A stretch of DNA of 9,683 bases from Bacteroidia bacterium (GTDB lineage: Bacteria > Bacteroidota > Bacteroidia > Bacteroidales > Azobacteroidaceae), in the NCBI GenBank assembly GCA_025996695.1, contig BNTP01000073.1, positions 1 to 9,683 of the forward strand, in the 5' to 3' direction. Shown piece by piece: positions 6,044 to 9,683 of this stretch (the first letter of the stretch is position 1; the number at the start of each line of letters is the position of its first letter). The notes below the pieces were generated by a model. It was given only the letters and a program-made list of their open reading frames with translations. It made no database searches and was not told the origin of the DNA. Both the position numbers and the translations under genes were made by a program.

Positions 6044-7117
6044 TTAATTTTTCATCAAAGGAATAACCTTCTCCGCAATATTCTTCGCCAACTCGTCAAA
6101 CGCCTCCTCGCCCGCTTTCGTGTAGTTCTTGCCCGTCCAGCCACCTTTGGCTTCGGGGATTTTCGGCTTGAGCGTCTTTTTTGTATGAGCATTGTAGAGG
6201 CTTACAGTAGCATCTCCCCAGCAAAATACAGTTCCTCCGGTCGCTTCGTTGCATCGGGCAATATACGCATCCACTTTGACTATGTAATCGGCATTTTCTT
6301 CGTCTGTTGTGAAATTGCAACCGCAATCGTTGTCTGTCAGCAATCCCGGCAGTTTGTCGGCAATGTATTCCACTTCTTCGCCATCAACTATTTCTTTGCA
6401 TTCCACATACACGTAAATGCTGTTTTCCAAATCGGTCAGCGTCTGCACCAACTCATTGCGCAAGCGTTCGCTACGCCGTTGTTGCAAAGTGGCATCATCG
6501 GCTTGCGGGTCTATGGCGGTGAGTAAATCCTGCGAATACGCAACAATCGCAAAATGCTGAACCACATCCTCGCACTGTTTGCGGGCTTTCACTTTCACGC
6601 CTTTTCTCACCAATTCCGCTGCACTCGTCAAAGCGCCATCCACCTTATTGAGGTAAAGCGTGATTTGACTTTGATGGTAAGCCGCCAAGTCCGCTTTGCT
6701 CACATACGCAAAGGCATACGCTGTTTTGCGGGAAGCATCGTAATAGGTATTCACCTTGCTGCCAACGACTTCGGTTTGCGAAGCGGTTTTAATTGCCGAT
6801 ACAAATCTGGAACGGATTTGTTCTTCCATGTCGCTACCGCTCAAACTGATGTCCAACGAGGTTTTTTCGCTGTTGACCATCACGCGCACGCGCTCGGAAA
6901 GTTCGCCGATAGCTGCTTGTTTGGCGCGGTTGAGGGATTTTTCCTGTCCTGAGCCTGCCGCAACAGACACTTCGCCAAAACCTGTATAATAGGTTTCTGC
7001 CGGATATTGCATGTTACGCACATCCGAATCGAGCCAAGCAGGTGCTGTCCCCTGTGCCATCACAGCGCAAGGAAACAACACCAAACTCAATAGAAGATTA
7101 CTTATTCTTTTGTTCAT
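6044..7117 (-). CDS. Exported LPP20-like envelope protein
   Basis: The protein has 357 aa with a signal peptide of about 22 residues (ending AVMAQ) and no lipobox. The N-terminal half has PAWLDSDV, YYTGFGEVSVAAGSGQEKSL (about 43-62) and an Ala-rich helix with RAKQAAIGELSERVRVMVNS. This is the W-L / G-x-G / A..A..A..L signature of the LPP20 (DUF400) family of Gram-negative envelope lipoproteins, related to FlgP-type proteins. The C-terminal part (about 235-357) contains a Cys-rich DNDCGCNF and a strand-rich CWGDATVSLYN, and ends in an amphipathic helix FDELAKNIAEKVIPLM; I do not recognise a named domain there. The start lies inside the 3' end of the preceding gene (20-bp overlap), indicating a shared transcript. 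A 35-bp AT-rich gap without a clear promoter leads to the next gene. Confidence 0.65.
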   Translation of the reverse strand: MNKRISNLLLSLVLFPCAVMAQGTAPAWLDSDVRNMQYPAETYYTGFGEVSVAAGSGQEKSLNRAKQAAIGELSERVRVMVNSEKTSLDISLSGSDMEEQIRSRFVSAIKTASQTEVVGSKVNTYYDASRKTAYAFAYVSKADLAAYHQSQITLYLNKVDGALTSAAELVRKGVKVKARKQCEDVVQHFAIVAYSQDLLTAIDPQADDATLQQRRSERLRNELVQTLTDLENSIYVYVECKEIVDGEEVEYIADKLPGLLTDNDCGCNFTTDEENADYIVKVDAYIARCNEATGGTVFCWGDATVSLYNAHTKKTLKPKIPEAKGGWTGKNYTKAGEEAFDELAKNIAEKVIPLMKN

Positions 7118-7703
7118 ATTCTTTCAAATCTTCGTTGAATTGTTTTGAATATTTATCGAAATCATAATCGGCTTTCAACAATTTGTCGTTGTTCAGCTTT
7201 TCATACAACTGTTTAACAACCTTTTGATTGCCAAATTCGATGGTCACATAGCAGGTGTAGGAAGCATCCGGCTTAACCGTGTATTTTTCACAAGCGGTGC
7301 GATAGCCCGACACATTGGCTTGTGCGATGACTTTTGAAACCGCAATCATTTTGTCATGAAATTCTTCGCCGTCGGCATTGGTGGAAACGCCCACGCGCTG
7401 ATTTTCCATGGATGCCACACCGGCCAATTTGGAAGACAGATTTGCCAACGCACTCTGATAGGCACGGTCTTTTGCCATGGTGCGGTCTTTGCTGGTGCCG
7501 TTACCGTTGACCCGCAAAAATTCCTCGTTGGAATCAAGTCCTTCGCAAGGAAACGTCACTTCTACTTCCACAGGAATGCCTGCCTGTTTCTGAATTGCCT
7601 TATCTGTTACAGAAAGAGGAGCTGCGTTTTTACTGCTTCCGCAACTCGCAAACAGGACACCTGCCATTACTGTTATGGCAGCTAAAATCAATACTTTTTT
7701 CAT
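7098..7703 (-). CDS. LPP20-like lipoprotein, first gene of the array
   Basis: The protein has 201 aa. Its SPII signal peptide ends in lipobox FASC, with Cys21 the predicted lipidation site, followed by GSSKN. The core (about 60-160) holds RVNGNGTSKDRTMAKDRAYQ and SALANLSSKLAGV, the Gly-x-Gly plus Ala-spaced helix pattern of LPP20-type proteins, then a strand-rich segment with CYVTIEFGNQKVVKQLYEKL. The C-terminus (about 170-201) is highly charged (K, D, E, Y) and may be extended or coiled. The protein is shorter than its neighbour and lacks that protein's C-terminal region, so the two may be diverged paralogues that act together. No TAnnTTTG box lies between the upstream terminator (7760) and this ATG, so expression may depend on transcription arriving through the folded leader. 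Confidence 0.65.
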   Translation of the reverse strand: MKKVLILAAITVMAGVLFASCGSSKNAAPLSVTDKAIQKQAGIPVEVEVTFPCEGLDSNEEFLRVNGNGTSKDRTMAKDRAYQSALANLSSKLAGVASMENQRVGVSTNADGEEFHDKMIAVSKVIAQANVSGYRTACEKYTVKPDASYTCYVTIEFGNQKVVKQLYEKLNNDKLLKADYDFDKYSKQFNEDLKEYEQKNK

Positions 7704-7759
7704 CTTGTTTTACTTTTAAAATTTGTATTATTATTTATTTGAACTTCATTTTTGGGCAC

Positions 7760-7807
7760 AAAAAAAGCGTAGACCAAACTCCGAATTATCTGTTCTTTTC
7801 GAGGTCT
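7760..7807 (-). terminator. Intrinsic terminator of the folded RNA
   Basis: On the minus strand, ggtct/agacc arms (7803-7807 with 7771-7775), extended inward by an imperfect ctcgaa/ttcggag pairing, are followed after four bases by a run of seven T (7766-7760). The stem overlaps by 2 bases the outer stem of the longer fold (7806-7812), so the two folds compete for those bases. It lies 57 bp upstream of the first array gene on the same strand. Confidence 0.55.
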
Positions 7808-7911
7808 TAGACTACCTAAATCAATCAAATAAATGAGTAAAGCCCACGCCAAACGGCGTGAGCGTCTTCACTTTACTCTTGATTGATTTTTGGAAATTGT
7901 CTAAGTTTCGA
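7760..7911 (-). ncRNA. Structured non-coding RNA, candidate 6S-like RNA or operon leader
   Basis: The minus-strand transcript would fold into a long interrupted rod. The stems are 7899-7905 with 7806-7812 (7 bp), 7879-7889 with 7818-7828 (11 bp), 7871-7878 with 7835-7842 (8 bp), and a GC-rich apical stem 7855-7863 with 7842-7850 closed by a 4-base loop. A 9/5-base internal loop separates the outer two stems. It is flanked by a promoter at 7917-7945 and an intrinsic terminator, giving about 150 nt. This size and rod shape resemble the 6S/6S-Flavo RNA of Bacteroidota, which binds RNA polymerase, but I recognise no conserved 6S sequence. The alternative is a cis-acting leader of the array. The 5' end is estimated from the promoter. 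Confidence 0.5.
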
Positions 7912-7916
7912 AAAAA

Positions 7917-7945
7917 CAAGATAAGCTAAACGCTTTTTTCAACAA
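7917..7945 (-). promoter_or_regulatory. Promoter of the folded RNA
   Basis: On the minus strand TTG (7945-7943) is followed by exactly 19 bases and then TATCTTG (7923-7917). This fits the Bacteroidota -33/-7 arrangement except that the -7 box lacks one T of TAnnTTTG. Transcription would start near 7911, at the foot of the outer stem, which supports the RNA call. Confidence 0.5.
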
Positions 7946-8019
7946 TGTCTTACAGTGTGCTTATTTGCACATTCTTTTTTTATATCATATTTTAATTCTT
8001 TTTATGTTGTTTTAGGGTG

Positions 8020-8027
8020 CAAAGATA
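8020..8027 (-). promoter_or_regulatory. Candidate -7 box upstream of the folded RNA
   Basis: The minus strand reads TATCTTTG, a full match to TAnnTTTG. There is no TTG at the -33 spacing. Transcription from here would add about 100 nt of AT-rich leader before the folded RNA. Confidence 0.4.
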
Positions 8028-8071
8028 TAAAATTTTTAGCACATAGAGTAATCAATAGAAATTTTACGCCA

Positions 8072-8079
8072 CAAAGGTA
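8072..8079 (-). promoter_or_regulatory. Second candidate -7 box, tandem with 8020-8027
   Basis: The minus strand reads TACCTTTG, also a full TAnnTTTG match, 52 bp upstream of the box at 8020-8027. The -33 motif is not evident. It lies 80 bp beyond the end of the galM gene, so it can only serve the leader and array side. Apart from these boxes and a weak AT hairpin at 8101-8119, the 7912-8158 stretch shows no gene. Confidence 0.38.
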
Positions 8080-8158
8080 AGCATTTATTTTTTAATATTT
8101 TATGATTCAAAAAATCATAGCCTCATTTAATCACTTTAATCACCGTCCAGACAAACAA

Positions 8159-9211
8159 TCACTTTTCAGACGAAAAAACAAAGGCCGTTTTCGAGAAAAA
8201 TTCTTCACCCGGTTTCAAAACCGTGGACGGATATGCCGGATGATGGATGCTGTCAGGATAGTGTTGCGTTTCCAAACAAAAAGCAGAACGCTTGGGGTAA
8301 ATGTGTCCGTTTTTGCCCAAAAAACTGCCGTCCAGCCAGTTGGCCGTATAAAGTTGCACGCCCGGCTCTGTGGAATACACCTCCAGCGTGATGCCTGTTT
8401 TGGGCGATTGCGCTTTGGCTACAAACACATATTCGCCGTCCTTCGCTTTGTTGACGATGTAGGTGTGGTCGTAACCTGCTCCCCACGTCAACTGTTGATT
8501 GTCGTCGTCAATTCGTTCGCCAATCGTGTGAATCGAGCGAAAATCGAACGGAGTGTCTTCCACTTTTTCAGGATTTCCAAGCGGGATGGCAACATCGTTT
8601 GTCGGCAGATACGTGTCTGCGTTGATTTGCAAATCGTGATCGCCCACGTAAGGGTCGCCTTCGCCCGACAGATTGAAATAGGAATGATTGGTGAGGTTGA
8701 GAATCGTCGTTTCGTCCGTTGTGGCACGATAAGTGATTTCCACGGCATTCGTGTCTGACAAGTGATAAGTAACCTTCACGGTCAGATTGCCCGGATAACC
8801 TTCTTCGCCGTCTTTGGAGAAATAAGTCAATTCAAGTGTCTGATTATCAACCTGTTTCGCATCCCAAACCACCGAGTTAAAACCTTTAATGCCGCCGTGC
8901 AGCGCATTCGGCCCATTATTGACCGCCAAGGCGTAATCTTGGCCTTCCAAAGTAAATCTACCGTTGGCGATGCGATTGGCTACCCGTCCACAAATCGCGC
9001 CAAAATAGGGTTCCTGGTCGTTCATGTAGTCGTCAATGTTGCTTTTTCCGAGCACCACATCCACCAATTTGCCGTTTTTGTCAGGCACATGGATGGACAC
9101 AATTTTGCCACCCCAATTAGTCACTTCCACTTTAGCACCACTCGGGTTGCTCAGCGTGTATAAACGCACTTGTTTGTCCTCAACTATTTTTTCAAAATTA
9201 GCTGCTTTCAT
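8159..9211 (-). CDS. galM: Aldose 1-epimerase (galactose mutarotase)
   Basis: This cytosolic-type enzyme has 350 aa and no signal peptide. It interconverts alpha- and beta-anomers of galactose and other aldoses, the entry step to the Leloir pathway. Family motifs run full length: TNWGGKIVSIHVPDKNG near the N-terminus, CGRVANRIANGRF with Arg80, NNGPNALHGG with His105, NLTNHSYFNL with His176, GYDHTYI with Asp248, and FCLETQHYPDS with Glu314. His176 is the predicted acid and Glu314 the base, so the active site looks complete. Length is normal for the family. ATG at 9211 gives the usual N-terminus just before the first conserved strand and sits 26 bp below a TAACTTTG box. It is a monocistronic gene here, with no sugar transporter or galK in the window, and has no evident link to the envelope array. 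Confidence 0.95.
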   Translation of the reverse strand: MKAANFEKIVEDKQVRLYTLSNPSGAKVEVTNWGGKIVSIHVPDKNGKLVDVVLGKSNIDDYMNDQEPYFGAICGRVANRIANGRFTLEGQDYALAVNNGPNALHGGIKGFNSVVWDAKQVDNQTLELTYFSKDGEEGYPGNLTVKVTYHLSDTNAVEITYRATTDETTILNLTNHSYFNLSGEGDPYVGDHDLQINADTYLPTNDVAIPLGNPEKVEDTPFDFRSIHTIGERIDDDNQQLTWGAGYDHTYIVNKAKDGEYVFVAKAQSPKTGITLEVYSTEPGVQLYTANWLDGSFLGKNGHIYPKRSAFCLETQHYPDSIHHPAYPSTVLKPGEEFFSKTAFVFSSEK

Positions 9212-9236
9212 ATTTGTTGTATTTTATAATTATTGG

Positions 9237-9244
9237 CAAAGTTA
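9237..9244 (-). promoter_or_regulatory. galM promoter -7 box
   Basis: The minus strand reads TAACTTTG, the commonest form of TAnnTTTG, 25 bp upstream of the galM ATG. A TTG lies 16 bases further upstream (9263-9261), shorter than the usual 19. Confidence 0.55.
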
Positions 9245-9284
9245 CAACATTTTTTATTCTCAAGTGTAAAAAACCGAAAATTTT

Positions 9285-9311
9285 TCATAATTCATAACTC
9301 ATAATTCATAA
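9285..9311. repeat. Two direct copies of a 13-bp AT-rich repeat
   Basis: tcataattcataa occurs at 9285-9297 and again at 9299-9311, one base apart. It lies between the divergent galM promoter and the plus-strand box at 9320. Simple AT repeats of this kind are common in Bacteroidota intergenic DNA, and no function is implied. Confidence 0.6.
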
Positions 9312-9319
9312 TTTATTCG

Positions 9320-9327
9320 TACCTTTG
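9320..9327 (+). promoter_or_regulatory. Plus-strand -7 box immediately upstream of the group II intron
   Basis: The plus strand reads TACCTTTG, a full TAnnTTTG match, ending 9 bp before the intron's GTGCG. It would start transcription at or within a few bases of the intron 5' end. No -33 TTG is found at the expected spacing. Confidence 0.4.
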
Positions 9328-9336
9328 CCCGATTTT

Positions 9337-9683
9337 GTGCGACAAGCCGTCGTCGAAACAATTGTTCAGCAAGCGAGACTGAACCTATTATTCCGTTAAT
9401 AGTAGCCTAAAGAGGCGTGCGACCGGAGTAATCCGGTAGTGCGAAGCCCTCTTGACAAAGTCCCTGTTAAAACAAGGAGGATGAACCGTGAGGGGATACA
9501 ACTACTGCCAGCATCAGGCGGTTAAGGGGCAAGGCTTTCCGGTAAGAACAACGTAAGTGAATCGCTGCACTATCGTGACAAAGAAAAGGCTAAAGGTGCT
9601 GACAAGCCTTGACCAAAAGGGTAAGCAGCCGGTTATTCCTCTATTGTTGGGGAATACACGGACAAAGCGCTGCCGGTAGAAAG
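9337..9683 (+). mobile_element. Group II intron, 5' part (domain I), cut by window edge
   Basis: The segment begins GTGCGAC, matching the GUGYG 5' boundary of group II introns. It continues with sequence characteristic of bacterial intron domain I: a gaggggatacaactactgcc stretch, a caggcggttaaggggcaagg block, a ctttccggtaag block, acgtaagtgaatcgctgcac, and gacaaagaaaaggctaaagg. It contains many short stems and no long open frame, as expected for the ribozyme 5' half. The intron-encoded reverse transcriptase/maturase would lie past the right edge, so activity cannot be judged. The call rests on recognising conserved intron blocks from memory. The element is inserted between galM and whatever lies to the right. 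Confidence 0.8.

Noticed and set aside
8101..8119. tatgatt/aatcata hairpin as the galM terminator.
   Set aside because: The stem is only 7 AT-rich bp and no T-run follows on the minus strand; the evidence is too weak to annotate.

Overview
The window looks like a chromosomal fragment of a Bacteroidota (probably Bacteroidales) bacterium. The evidence is: promoter -7 boxes of the TAnnTTTG type, AT-rich translation starts without clear Shine-Dalgarno sequences, signal peptides ending in GQ/AQ, SPII lipoproteins with S-C-G-(G/S) at the cleavage site, and SUMF1-type (formylglycine-generating-enzyme-like) C-terminal modules typical of that phylum. All recognised protein genes are on the minus strand.

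Layout. 1-397: the N-terminal part of an IS1634/IS4-type transposase, cut by the window edge. 398-1289: no credible gene; a palindrome-rich block (429-902) and a 17-bp inverted repeat (1012-1071), which look like repeat or mobile-element debris. 1290-7703: a compact seven-gene minus-strand array. In transcription order it encodes two LPP20-like envelope proteins, a CsgG/LpoB-like lipoprotein, a CsgG-like protein with a DUF1566 tail, a CsgG-like protein with a SUMF1 tail, a short stand-alone CsgG-like protein, and a CsgG-like/SUMF1 gene broken by one in-frame TAA. 7704-8158: non-coding, with a strongly folded RNA (about 7760-7911) ending in an intrinsic terminator just upstream of the array. 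8159-9211: galM-type aldose 1-epimerase. 9337-end: the 5' part of a group II intron in plus orientation, cut by the window edge.

How it fits together. Every array protein has an export signal, and most carry the CsgG/TolB-like or LPP20-like folds of outer-membrane accessory and secretion proteins, so I infer an envelope or surface complex. Two different C-terminal module families, SUMF1-type and DUF1566, are attached to the same kind of N-terminal domain. Both families are known to serve as variable proteins of diversity-generating retroelements (DGRs).

The most interesting signal is at the last gene of the array. The final ~100 bp (1293-1391) has the hallmark of a DGR variable region: 13 codons that all fit AAC/AAT with altered first and second bases, set between invariant SUMF1 motifs, in a stretch of about 60% GC unlike the rest of the gene. 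No template repeat or DGR reverse transcriptase is visible here. The place where they would often lie is occupied by repeats and an insertion sequence, so the cassette is either lost or acts from elsewhere. The nonsense codon at 1935-1937 separates the export signal from the variable domain.
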